DNA from: an uncultured Sutterella sp.
Lineage (GTDB): Bacteria > Pseudomonadota > Gammaproteobacteria > Burkholderiales > Burkholderiaceae_F
DNA length: 60,825 nucleotides
Direction of reading: 5' to 3'
NCBI GenBank assembly: GCA_949282745.1
Contig: CASDQM010000033.1
Location: 1 to 60,825 of the forward strand
Positions 24,357 through 32,536 of the stretch are shown here, piece by piece. The position numbers and the translations under genes are program-made. How positions within the stretch are numbered: position 1 is the stretch's first letter; every line of letters begins with the position of its first letter. The notes beneath the pieces were generated by a model. The model ran no database searches. It saw nothing but the letters and a program-made list of their open reading frames with translations, and was not told the DNA's origin.

Positions 24357-25586
24357 TCAGGCGCGTTTCTCGCGCGTGAGTCGGCGAAGCACCACGCCGA
24401 TCACGACGAGCACGACGGCCGAGACGATAAAGAGCCATGCGGTGGTGACGGTCGGCGTTCCGAGCGTCGTGAGCGGTGCCACCAATCCGCCGCCTCCGAA
24501 GCCCACGGCACCCAACACTGCGGCGGCGAGCCCCGAACGGGCGCGGTGGCGTGAAAGCGCCGCCGTCATGGCCGCAGGCAAAGTGAGGCCGAGCATGACG
24601 AGAAGCAGGAAGTAGACGGGCGCCACCCAGAGAAGCGTCGCGCCGAGAGCGTATTCCAGGGCGAGAAGAACGGAGGCCGCCAGAAGACCGACGGCACCCG
24701 CCAACATCGCCGTTTCCGGCGAAGACATGCGGCTCGAAAACGCGGCGCCCACGGTGATGCCGAGCGCCATCGCGCCGAAGAGAATCCCGTAGGCGAAGCT
24801 CGAGAGCCCGAAATGTTCCTGAAAGATGAAGGGCGACGAGGCGATGTGCCCGAAGAGCACGGCCGACGCGAAGATCTGCTGCAAAACGATCGCCACGAAG
24901 GCGGGATCGCCGAAAAGCGCCCGCAGGCTTTCACGCAGGCTTTCGGGCTTAGCGGAGGTCGCACCCTCGGCGGACTTCTTTCGGACAACGCGCCGCGTCT
25001 CGGCAAGGCGAAGGGCCGTCACGACGAGCAGTGCGACGCCCATCGCAAAGAGGAGCCAGAAAATCCCTCGCCAACCGACGAATTCCGCAACAAGCGACCC
25101 CAGAAGCGGCGCGGTGATGGGTGCGACGCCCTGAATGGCGCCCATCACGGCCATGAATTGCCCCAGCGCCCGCCCCGTGTAGCGGTCGGCCGCAACGGCG
25201 CGGGACATGACGATCGCGCCCGAGGCGCCGAGCCCCTCCAGAAAGCGCCAGAGAAGAAAGAGTTCGATCGTAGGCGCAACCGCCGCGCCGAAGGTGGCGC
25301 CCGTAAAGACGAGAAGACTCGCAAGAAGCGGTCCGCGCCGTCCGCGCACGTCGGAGAGCGGTCCTACGAAAAGCTGCCCGATCGCGAGCCCCCACATCGT
25401 CATCGAAAGCCCCAGCTGCACCGTGGCCGGGGCGGCCGCAAATTCGCGCGCCTGCTCGGGGAGCGTCGGCAGATAGAGGTCCGTCACGAAGGGCCCGAAG
25501 GCCGCGAGCACGGCGAGAAACAGAAGAAGAAAGAGACGGCTGTTTTCTTCAGGCGGACGAAAAAGCGATGCGGTACGGTTCGGCAA
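24357..25586 (-). CDS. Bcr/CflA-type MFS drug exporter
   Basis: This 409-residue protein has about twelve hydrophobic segments. The MFS signature between helices 2 and 3 is present (GPLSDVRGRRGPLLAS), and an early LYLPTLPEQAREF segment is typical of the Bcr/CflA drug:proton antiporters. It should export drugs or metabolites across the inner membrane. The start is TTG at 25586 with AAGGAG six bases upstream; no ATG fits. It is divergent from the U32 gene and convergent with module B. Confidence 0.87.
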   Translation of the reverse strand: MPNRTASLFRPPEENSRLFLLLFLAVLAAFGPFVTDLYLPTLPEQAREFAAAPATVQLGLSMTMWGLAIGQLFVGPLSDVRGRRGPLLASLLVFTGATFGAAVAPTIELFLLWRFLEGLGASGAIVMSRAVAADRYTGRALGQFMAVMGAIQGVAPITAPLLGSLVAEFVGWRGIFWLLFAMGVALLVVTALRLAETRRVVRKKSAEGATSAKPESLRESLRALFGDPAFVAIVLQQIFASAVLFGHIASSPFIFQEHFGLSSFAYGILFGAMALGITVGAAFSSRMSSPETAMLAGAVGLLAASVLLALEYALGATLLWVAPVYFLLLVMLGLTLPAAMTAALSRHRARSGLAAAVLGAVGFGGGGLVAPLTTLGTPTVTTAWLFIVSAVVLVVIGVVLRRLTREKRA

Positions 25587-25686
25587 TGCGGGCTCCTTGA
25601 GGATGCGGGACGGTCCGCGGTTGAAAGAGGCCGCGGTGTCGGAAGTCTATAACGCGAAATCCGTGCGAATCTGAAACAAAATCCCT

Positions 25687-25711
25687 CTTTTCGGATGCAA
25701 AGTCCGAAAAG
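25687..25711. promoter_or_regulatory. Inverted repeat CTTTTCGGA-N7-TCCGAAAAG
   Basis: Perfect 9-bp arms at 25687-25695 and 25703-25711 lie in the divergent region between the exporter and the U32 gene. It is a candidate operator; which gene it serves is unclear. Confidence 0.4.
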
Positions 25712-25834
25712 GGACAAAACACACGAAACTTCTCGCGGAAGCCCCGCCGCCCTTACGATTCCTTGCTTCCTCGCCGCTCTGCGGGACGACCCGCTTTGCT
25801 ACACTTTCGGGACACACACAGGATCCTTTTCAGC

Positions 25835-27979
25835 ATGCTTCCCCTTCACGCCCTGGAACTTCTCGCCCCGGCGCGCGACGCCGACACGGGCATCGCCGCG
25901 ATCGAGCACGGCGCCGACGCCGTCTACATCGGCGGCCCCTCCTTCGGCGCCCGTCAGGCGGCGGGCAATTCGCTCGACGACATTGCGCGGCTCTGCGACT
26001 ACGCGCACCGCTGGAACGCCCGCGTCTTCATGGCCCTCAACACCCTCTTTCGCGACGACGAAATCGAGGCGGCGAGGTCGCTCGCCTTCGACGCGAAGAA
26101 GGCGGGCGTCGACGTCCTGATCGTGCAGGACATGGGCCTTCTCATGGGCCCCTTGCCCGACATCGAAATTCACGCCTCGACCCAGTGCGACATCCGCACG
26201 CCCGAAAAGGCCGCGTTTCTCGAAAAGGTGGGCTTTTCGCAGATCGTTCTCGCTCGAGAACTCGACCTCGACGCGATCCGCGCCGTGCGCGCGGCCTTGA
26301 CGAGCGCCCGCATCGAATTCTTCGTTCACGGGGCTCTGTGCGTGAGCTACTCGGGCCAGTGCTACATGTCGGAAGCCATGCTCGGGCGAAGCGCCAACCG
26401 CGGCGCCTGCGCGCAGCTCTGCCGCCTCCCCTACGACGTTTCGACCGAAGACGGCACGGTACTCGCGCAACGAAGCCATATTCTCAGCCTCAAGGACAAC
26501 GATCAGCGCTCGAACCTCGAAGCCTTGATCGACGCGGGCGTCTCCTCATTCAAGATCGAGGGGCGCTTGAAGGACGTTCAGTACGTTAAAAACATCACGG
26601 CGCTCTACCGCAAGGAAATCGACGCGATCCTCGCGCGGCGTCCGGAACTCCGCCGCTCGTCCGCGGGCGAAACGACCTTCCACTTCACGCCCGACGCCGC
26701 CAAAACCTTCCGCCGCGGCGCCACCGACTATTTCGTGCACGGGCGCGACTTCTCGAAGCCCTACGACCTCGCGCAAGTCGAAAGCCCCAAGAACACGGGC
26801 GACCCCGTCGCGCGGGTGCTTCGCATCGATCCGAAGCGTCTTTTGGTCGACGCCCTGCCCGGCGTGACGCTTGCGAACGGCGACGGCCTCACCTACGAGG
26901 CGGCCGACGAGGAAATCCACGGTCTTTCGGTCAACCGCGCCGAGCGCGAAGGAAACCACTGGGCGCTCTATCCGCGCGAACGCACGTCGCAGTTGGACGG
27001 CCTTCGCACGGGGAGCATCCTCTCGCGAAACCGCGACCAGGCCTTCGAGAAGATTCTCTCCGGGAAAACCGCCGAACGGCGCATTCCCGTCACCGCGACC
27101 TTCACGGTCGAAGAGGATGCGCTCACGCTCCTTTTGACGGACGGCACCTCGACGGGCTTCGCCGAAGTCGCCATGGAATTGGAAGCGCCTTCAGACGCCG
27201 AGGAAAACCGCGCCCGACTTGAGATGAATCTGCGCAAGATGGGCGACACCGACTATCGGATCGCCGAGCTCTTCATCCCCGAAGACCTCGACGTCTTCGT
27301 GCCGGCAAGCATCGCGAATCAACTGCGCCGCCACGCGACGGCGGAACTCGATGCCGACCGCAAGGCGCACTGGGAGCCGACGCACCGCGATCCCGGCGAC
27401 CCGGCCGCGCCCTATCCGGAAAAGACCGTCGACTATCGCGCGAACGTCGCGAACCGCCTCGCCAAGGCCTTCTACGAGAGCCACGGGGCGATCGTGACGG
27501 CGCCCGCCTTCGAGATTCTGCCCGTTCCCAAGGCAAACCTCATGACCTGCCGCCACTGCGTGCGCGCGCAGCTCGACCTTTGCCCGAAGACGCTCAAGTT
27601 CTTCCCCGAGCGCCTCAAGACGACGGACCGAAAGCTCTTCCGCCCCGAACCGCTCCTCCTCAAGAATTCCGCGGGCGAAGTCTTCCGCGCGGAATTCCAC
27701 TGCGAAGAGAAGCCATGCTTCATGACGATCACGTCGCCCTCGGGCCTGCCCGTTCGGCGCCCCGCCGAAAAGCCCGCTTCCAAGCCCGCCGAGACGGTGC
27801 GCTCGGAGCGGTCTGCGGGCGAGCGGCGCACGCGGGATAAGCGTCCGTTCGAAGGCCGTTCGGGCGAAAAGCGGACGTTTGAAAAGCGCGGCGCCCCGCG
27901 CCGCGGCGACAACCCCCGCGGACCCCGCCGGGGTTCGGACGGCAAGGCCTTCGGCAACCCGAAGGGCCGCAAGCGCTGA
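25835..27979 (+). CDS. rlhA: U32-family protein, RlhA-like (23S rRNA C2501 hydroxylation)
   Basis: This 714-residue protein has the U32 barrel with the family signature FVHGALCVSYSGQCYMSEAM and conserved cysteines (GACAQLCRLPYD). A DUF3656-like insert and C-terminal U32 part follow, with CRHCVRAQLDLCPK near 575. Length and order match RlhA (YdcP) more than TrhP or the UbiU/V type. RlhA hydroxylates a cytidine in 23S rRNA using an Fe-S cluster and prephenate-dependent chemistry. The last 70 or so residues are an unusual Lys/Arg/Gly-rich tail (ERRTRDKRPFEGRSGEKR) suited to RNA binding. Confidence 0.75.
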   Translation: MLPLHALELLAPARDADTGIAAIEHGADAVYIGGPSFGARQAAGNSLDDIARLCDYAHRWNARVFMALNTLFRDDEIEAARSLAFDAKKAGVDVLIVQDMGLLMGPLPDIEIHASTQCDIRTPEKAAFLEKVGFSQIVLARELDLDAIRAVRAALTSARIEFFVHGALCVSYSGQCYMSEAMLGRSANRGACAQLCRLPYDVSTEDGTVLAQRSHILSLKDNDQRSNLEALIDAGVSSFKIEGRLKDVQYVKNITALYRKEIDAILARRPELRRSSAGETTFHFTPDAAKTFRRGATDYFVHGRDFSKPYDLAQVESPKNTGDPVARVLRIDPKRLLVDALPGVTLANGDGLTYEAADEEIHGLSVNRAEREGNHWALYPRERTSQLDGLRTGSILSRNRDQAFEKILSGKTAERRIPVTATFTVEEDALTLLLTDGTSTGFAEVAMELEAPSDAEENRARLEMNLRKMGDTDYRIAELFIPEDLDVFVPASIANQLRRHATAELDADRKAHWEPTHRDPGDPAAPYPEKTVDYRANVANRLAKAFYESHGAIVTAPAFEILPVPKANLMTCRHCVRAQLDLCPKTLKFFPERLKTTDRKLFRPEPLLLKNSAGEVFRAEFHCEEKPCFMTITSPSGLPVRRPAEKPASKPAETVRSERSAGERRTRDKRPFEGRSGEKRTFEKRGAPRRGDNPRGPRRGSDGKAFGNPKGRKR

Positions 27980-27996
27980 CGATGGAGGCTTTAGGC

Positions 27997-28848
27997 ATGC
28001 AGTTTTTTGACGAAGAGGAGTCCGTCGAGATCCTCTCTCCCACCGCGGAGATGATGCCCGTCTTCGACGCGGTCCGCGAGAGCTTCGAGCGCCTCGCGGC
28101 GCTCCCGCACGCGAACGCCCTGTCGCTCGCCTGGGACGACATCTCCTTTACGCAGACGGGAACGGAACTCGCCCGCTGGTACTTCGGGCGCAACGGCCTC
28201 TCGATCCGCATCGAAGACCCGGACGACGCGATGCTCGGAGACCTTTACCACTGGGTGGAAAACCACTTCAACGTCATGAGCGAGGCGGACCTGGACGACC
28301 GTCTCGAATACCTCGCCGGGAACAACCAGACGCCGACGCGCTTTCGCACGATCCGCGAAGCCGCGGCCGTGTCGGAACTCGTCCGTCACGAGGTGGGACT
28401 CGGTTGGGGCGGCTTTTCGGCCGTCGTCGACAAGGAGGACGAAGCGCGTCTTCGCCGCCTTCGCATCTTCACCGACTACTATCGGCAGACGATCGAGTGG
28501 CCTCTTCTGCGTACGGCCGACCTCGCCGCGACCTGCGCCCTCATCGTCGCGTCGCAGCTTCTCGGCATGACGTCCGCCTCGCGCGCCGAAACGCTCTTCG
28601 CGCGCCCCGCGGGAGAGCTCATCGTGCGTTTCCGCAGCTGGACCGACGTGGCCGAGAGCCTTCTCGTCCGCGACGCCTTCGTCGCGCTCGAAACGAGCGA
28701 AACGGCCGCCCTGCAGGCGGTGCGACGCTCCTACGTCTTTCTCGAGTCCCTTCTCTCGGGCCCCTGGAAGACGCTCTCCTGGATCCGCGTCGCGCAGGAG
28801 GAACTCCCCGACGTCACCCCCAAACTCACCGTTTCTTCCGCCCGGTGA
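27997..28848 (+). CDS. Protein of unknown function
   Basis: This 283-residue soluble, acidic protein is not recognised. No signal peptide or membrane segment is seen. The N-terminal half is rich in Asp/Glu (FFDEEESVEIL; DDAMLGDLYHWVENHF). The middle is probably helical, with patches such as EARLRRLRIFTDYYRQTIEWP. It may be one alpha/beta domain plus a helical bundle. The start at 27997 follows GGAGG by eight bases; an ATG five codons earlier contains that ribosome site and is less likely. It sits between rlhA and a Nim-like gene, 17 bp after rlhA, so co-transcription is probable. Confidence 0.6.
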   Translation: MQFFDEEESVEILSPTAEMMPVFDAVRESFERLAALPHANALSLAWDDISFTQTGTELARWYFGRNGLSIRIEDPDDAMLGDLYHWVENHFNVMSEADLDDRLEYLAGNNQTPTRFRTIREAAAVSELVRHEVGLGWGGFSAVVDKEDEARLRRLRIFTDYYRQTIEWPLLRTADLAATCALIVASQLLGMTSASRAETLFARPAGELIVRFRSWTDVAESLLVRDAFVALETSETAALQAVRRSYVFLESLLSGPWKTLSWIRVAQEELPDVTPKLTVSSAR

Positions 28849-28869
28849 AGGCATTGAGGAATACCGATC

Positions 28870-29343
28870 ATGCAAAGTAAAACGCTTCGCCGCGCGGATC
28901 GCGCGCTCTCCGAAGAGGACACCCGCAAGGTGCTCGCCCGCTGCCAGTGGGGGACGCTCTCCTACGCGGACGACGAAGGAACGCTCCATTCGATTCCGAT
29001 TTCCTACGCCGTCGCCGGGGACAACCTCTATTTTCACGGCGCCAAAGCGGGCACCAAGTGGGAACAGCTCCAAAAGCCCCGCGCCGCCACCTTCGTCGTG
29101 GCGACCGACGTCGTCGCCGACCCCGAGGAATTCACGACGGCCTTCGAATCGGTCGTGCTCTCAGGCACCGTGGAACTCGTCTCGGACGAAGACGAACGCC
29201 GCACGGGATTCTTTGCGGTGCTCGGCAAATACTGCTCGACGGTCGCCCCCGAAAAGTGTGAAGGCTACTTCCGCGAAGGGAGCCCCTACGCCGGTCTCTG
29301 GCGCCTTCGGATCGAATGCATGACGGGGAAACGCCACGAGTAA
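28870..29343 (+). CDS. Pyridoxamine 5'-phosphate oxidase-like flavoprotein, Nim family
   Basis: This 157-residue split-barrel protein resembles 5-nitroimidazole resistance (NimA-like) and related FMN-binding proteins. It has an N-terminal RRADRALSEEDTRKVLARCQWGT helix, the strand pair LHSIPISYAVAGDNLYFHGA, and a KWEQLQ segment. Nim proteins bind FMN or heme and can reduce nitro groups, but many homologs are not resistance genes, so no phenotype is claimed. It ends the rlhA operon; a strong terminator follows. Confidence 0.8.
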   Translation: MQSKTLRRADRALSEEDTRKVLARCQWGTLSYADDEGTLHSIPISYAVAGDNLYFHGAKAGTKWEQLQKPRAATFVVATDVVADPEEFTTAFESVVLSGTVELVSDEDERRTGFFAVLGKYCSTVAPEKCEGYFREGSPYAGLWRLRIECMTGKRHE

Positions 29344-29376
29344 GGCGCTTTGCGGAACAGAATCCGCACCGTCCGG

Positions 29377-29432
29377 AGCGGGAAAAAGACGCTGAAGAAA
29401 AGTTGTCTTTTTTCCGCTCTTTTTGATTTTTG
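29377..29432 (+). terminator. Terminator after the Nim-like gene
   Basis: AGCGGGAAAAAGAC (29377-29390) pairs with GTCTTTTTTCCGCT (29405-29418), with one mismatch. CTTTTTGATTTTT follows. It isolates hydG from the upstream operon. Confidence 0.85.
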
Positions 29433-29515
29433 TCTAATCCTGCCCTCGCGAAATCGGTGTTGCGCGGTTATGATTCCAGAATCCGTGTTTTCCGCTCCCG
29501 CGGAGCACGTTTGTT

Positions 29516-29577
29516 TTGACCCCAATTTGTACGCACAATAATACGAAAGTAAGACCTTCTTCGTTTTGTACGCACAA
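29516..29577 (+). promoter_or_regulatory. hydG promoter with two TTGTACGCACAA operators
   Basis: TTGACC (29516-29521), 17 bp and TAATAC (29539-29544) form a near-consensus sigma-70 promoter. TTGTACGCACAA fills the spacer at 29527-29538 and recurs at 29566-29577, just past the expected transcription start. The site has TTGT/ACAA dyad arms. One copy between -35 and -10 and one downstream is a classic repressor layout. Confidence 0.72.
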
Positions 29578-29603
29578 AAGATTCTTGCCCGGAGCCATCT
29601 TCC

Positions 29604-31025
29604 ATGTACGATCCGAAATCCCGCGTGGCTGAAGAGTTCATCTGTCACGAAGAAATTCTCGACACTCTCGCCTACGCCGAAGAACACAAGCACGACCGTC
29701 CCCTGATCGACACGCTTCTCGAAAAGGCCGCCTCCTTCCGCGGCCTCACGCACCGCGAAGCGGCCGTGCTGCTCGCCTGCGACTTGGAAGACGTCAACCA
29801 GAAGATTCTCGACACGGCCGTGCGCGTGAAGGAACACATCTACGGCACGCGCATCGTGCTCTTTGCGCCGCTCTATCTCTCGAACTACTGCGTCAACACC
29901 TGCACGTACTGCCCGTACCACGCGAAGAACAAGCACATCCAGCGCAAGAAGCTCACGCAGGAAGAAATCGAACGCGAAGTCATCGCCCTGCAGGACCTCG
30001 GCCACAAGCGTCTTCTTCTCGAAGCGGGCGAACATCAGAAGTACAACCCGATCGAATACATTCTCGAATCCATCAAGACGATCTATTCGATCAAGCACAA
30101 GAACGGCGCCATCCGTCGTCTGAACGTCAACATCGCCGCGACGACCGTTGAAAACTACCGCAAGCTCCACGAAGCGCAGATCGGCACCTATCAGCTCTTC
30201 CAGGAAACCTATCACAAGGAAAGCTACAAGCTTCTCCATCCGAAGGGACCGAAGTCCGACTACGCCTACCACACCGAAGCGCACGACCGCGCCATGGAAG
30301 GCGGCATCGACGACGTGGGCCTCGGCGTTCTCTTCGGTCTTGAACACTGCCAGTACGACTTCGTCGGCCTTCTCATGCACGCCGAACACCTTGAAGCCGT
30401 CTGGGGCGTGGGTCCGCACACGATTTCGGTGCCGCGCATCTGCCCGGCCGACGACATCGACCCGAACACCTTCAGCAACGCCGTTCCGGACGACCTCTTC
30501 CTCAAGATCGTCGCTCTGATCCGCCTCGCCGTTCCCTACACCGGCATGATCATGTCGACGCGCGAAAGCGCCCGCATCCGCACGGAAGCCCTTCGCCTCG
30601 GCATTTCGCAGATTTCGGGGGGCTCGCGCACGTCGGTCGGCGGCTACACGCTCGAACCCGAAGACGAAGGCGAAAACACGGCGCAGTTCGAAACGTCCGA
30701 CCGCCGCAGTCTCGACCAGATCGTCAAGTGGCTCCTCGAAAACAAGTACCTGCCCTCCTTCTGCACGGCCTGCTACCGCGCCGGCCGCACGGGCGACCGC
30801 TTCATGCAGTTCGCGAAGACGGGCGAAATCGCCACCTACTGCCAGGCCAACGCCGTGATGACGATCAAGGAATACCTCTGCGACTACGCTTCGGCCGCGA
30901 CGCGCAAGGCGGGCGAAGAAGTGCTCAAGGCGGAACTCCCGAAGATCCCGCACGAAAAGATCCGCGCCGCCGCGGAAAAGCGCCTCATCCGCATTGAGGC
31001 CGGTGAACGTGACTTCCGATTCTGA
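29604..31025 (+). CDS. hydG: [FeFe]-hydrogenase maturase HydG (radical SAM tyrosine lyase)
   Basis: This 473-residue protein has the radical-SAM cluster motif CVNTCTYC (C96, C100, C103) and the HydG-specific C-terminal cluster ligands CX2CX22C (C387, C390, C413). A homolog such as ThiH would lack the latter pattern. HydG cleaves tyrosine to make the CO and cyanide ligands of the H-cluster. No HydE, HydF or hydrogenase gene lies in the window. The ATG follows GGAG at 29591-29594, and a strong, probably repressed promoter is upstream. Confidence 0.9.
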   Translation: MYDPKSRVAEEFICHEEILDTLAYAEEHKHDRPLIDTLLEKAASFRGLTHREAAVLLACDLEDVNQKILDTAVRVKEHIYGTRIVLFAPLYLSNYCVNTCTYCPYHAKNKHIQRKKLTQEEIEREVIALQDLGHKRLLLEAGEHQKYNPIEYILESIKTIYSIKHKNGAIRRLNVNIAATTVENYRKLHEAQIGTYQLFQETYHKESYKLLHPKGPKSDYAYHTEAHDRAMEGGIDDVGLGVLFGLEHCQYDFVGLLMHAEHLEAVWGVGPHTISVPRICPADDIDPNTFSNAVPDDLFLKIVALIRLAVPYTGMIMSTRESARIRTEALRLGISQISGGSRTSVGGYTLEPEDEGENTAQFETSDRRSLDQIVKWLLENKYLPSFCTACYRAGRTGDRFMQFAKTGEIATYCQANAVMTIKEYLCDYASAATRKAGEEVLKAELPKIPHEKIRAAAEKRLIRIEAGERDFRF

Positions 31026-31048
31026 TAGTTAGCCGTTTGCCGACACTG

Positions 31049-31083
31049 AGGCCCTTCGATTCGCTTCGAAGGGCCTTTGTCGT
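31049..31083 (+). terminator. Terminator of hydG
   Basis: AGGCCCTTCGA (31049-31059) and TCGAAGGGCCT (31066-31076) form an 11-bp stem with a 6-base loop. TTGTCGTTT follows. Confidence 0.8.
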
Positions 31084-31122
31084 TTGGGCTGTGAGTTCCT
31101 GCGGTCGGACGTCGCGGAGTCA

Positions 31123-31145
31123 GTATGTGCAAATTTTGCACATAC
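31123..31145. promoter_or_regulatory. 23-bp perfect palindrome in a convergent intergenic region
   Basis: Arms GTATGTGCAAA (31123-31133) and TTTGCACATAC (31135-31145) flank a single T. There is no T-run, so it is not a terminator, and both neighbouring genes end here. It may be a protein-binding site unrelated to local initiation. Confidence 0.6.
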
Positions 31146-31203
31146 CAAATCTTGTGTTGGACCGACCGACAGAACCGAATCGCTCGGGGTGTTCTCTATC
31201 GGG

Positions 31204-31788
31204 TCAGGCCTCTTCCTTGTGAACCTCTTCGAACTGCTTCATGCGTTCGGTGACGAGTCCGAGGTCGCGGTCGATCGCTTCGAGGCGGTCGCGCATCTCC
31301 TTGATGTCCTCGGGATCGGCTTCAATTTCTTCGAGATAGGCGATTTCGCGCTCGATCTCGTCGCTTTGCTTTCCGAGCGCCATGTAGGTCTCCTCAAAGT
31401 CCTTTTCCGTAAGGGCCGACATGGGGGCGGAGAGCACCCGCCGAGCGGCGGGCATGACGTCGCGGCCCCGCATCTCCTGGGCCGACGCCAAAATGGCCCG
31501 CATTTCCGCCTCGGCCGTGAGCAACGCCGGATCACTCGGATTCCATTCGAGAGCATCATACTCTTCGGGCTTCATCGGGCGGGGACCGCCGTCCTCTTTC
31601 GCCGTTTCAGAGATTTCTTTCGCGGGTTCGGCCGCGCACGAAGGCGCGGGCGACTCGTCTCCCCACGTCCAGGTGAGCGTCCCGATCGAGACGGGACCGT
31701 CTTCGGCGCGGATCGTGAGCGTCTCTCCGGTCTCGAGATTTTTCAGAAGAAGTCGGCCTTCGGGCAGTACGGCGGCGAAACGTGGCAT
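31204..31788 (-). CDS. Protein of unknown function with C-terminal coiled coil
   Basis: This 194-residue acidic protein is not recognised. Residues 1-45 form a beta-rich part (LPEGRLLLKNLETGETLTI). A Glu/Pro-rich linker follows (about 50-80). Residues 120-190 are highly charged with heptad-like spacing (QSDEIEREIAYLEEIEAD; MRDRLEAIDRDLGLV), suggesting a coiled coil. No signal or membrane segment is seen. The ATG at 31788 has GAGGA eight bases upstream, better than an in-frame TTG five codons earlier. It is divergent from the cupin gene. Confidence 0.6.
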   Translation of the reverse strand: MPRFAAVLPEGRLLLKNLETGETLTIRAEDGPVSIGTLTWTWGDESPAPSCAAEPAKEISETAKEDGGPRPMKPEEYDALEWNPSDPALLTAEAEMRAILASAQEMRGRDVMPAARRVLSAPMSALTEKDFEETYMALGKQSDEIEREIAYLEEIEADPEDIKEMRDRLEAIDRDLGLVTERMKQFEEVHKEEA

Positions 31789-31950
31789 GAGTGCGTTCCT
31801 CAAAAAGTGTCTACCGAAAAACTACCGAATCCGAACGCTCTTGGCAAGGTTTTCGGCGGCGACCGGGTTCTACGCCGTTCTTTTCGTTCTTTCGCTTTTC
31901 CTCCCTCCGAGCGTTTCAGGCAACAATCGCGTTCGATCGGACGAACCGTC

Positions 31951-31967
31951 TGGCGCACACTGCGCCA
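31951..31967. promoter_or_regulatory. Palindrome TGGCGCA-CAC-TGCGCCA
   Basis: Perfect 7-bp arms lie 70 bp before the cupin start, in the divergent intergenic region. It is a candidate operator for the cupin gene, possibly of the AraC regulator downstream. Confidence 0.4.
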
Positions 31968-32036
31968 CAATGGACGGTGCAAAGGGGCGTCCGGAAGAAC
32001 GCCCCGAAAACCCATACCGATCACAAGGAGACAAAC

Positions 32037-32459
32037 ATGTCCGAAATCCGCAAGGCCCCGCACGACACGATCTTCGAGCAGGGTCCCGTCAATCCCTACG
32101 GGAAGTTCTTCACCGGCACGTCCTACCTCACGATGCTGAGCGAAAACGACGACGTCTTCCACGCCCCGATCGGCAACGTCACCTTCGAGCCGGGCACGAG
32201 GACGCACTGGCACGTCCATTCGGGCGGTCAGATCCTCCTCGTTCTCGCGGGCGAAGGCTTCGTGCAGTTCGAAGGCGAAGCCCCGCGCGCGATCCGCAAG
32301 GGCGACGTCGTGCGCATTCCGCCCGAAGTGAAGCACTGGCACGGTGCGGGCGCCACGACCTGGATGACGCACATCTCGATCGAACCCAACGTCCCGAACA
32401 ACCGCTGCACGTAGCTCGAAGCGGTGTCGGACGAAGACTACGCCAAGGCCGTCGCGTAA
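32037..32459 (+). pseudogene. Cupin-domain protein with a premature TAG near the C-terminus
   Basis: The frame encodes a small cupin (SEIRKAPHDTIFEQG...) with the metal site THWHVHSGGQ and the second motif VKHWHGAG. Such proteins are typically carboxymuconolactone-type or quercetin-like small cupins. Translation meets TAG at 32412-32414, giving 125 residues. The same frame then continues LEAVSDEDYAKAVA to TAA at 32457-32459, a sequence that looks like the family's normal C-terminus with the stop replacing a tryptophan (TGG to TAG). The core is intact, so the shorter protein may still work. AAGGAG precedes the ATG. Confidence 0.75.
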
Positions 32460-32480
32460 CGCGAAACCGCATCAGACGGA

Positions 32481-32522
32481 AAGGCCGCGCTTCTCAAGTA
32501 AGTGAGAGGCGCGGCCTTCTTC
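32481..32522. terminator. Bidirectional hairpin between cupin and AraC genes
   Basis: AAGGCCGCGC-T-TCTCA pairs with TGAGA-G-GCGCGGCCTT around AGTAAG (32481-32518). T-rich DNA follows on the plus strand. It separates the convergent cupin and regulator genes. Confidence 0.8.
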
Positions 32523-32536
32523 TTTGCGGTTCCGGA

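Noticed and set aside
28870-29343. Nitroimidazole resistance determinant
   Set aside because: The fold matches the Nim family, but most such proteins are not proven resistance genes, so no phenotype is assigned.
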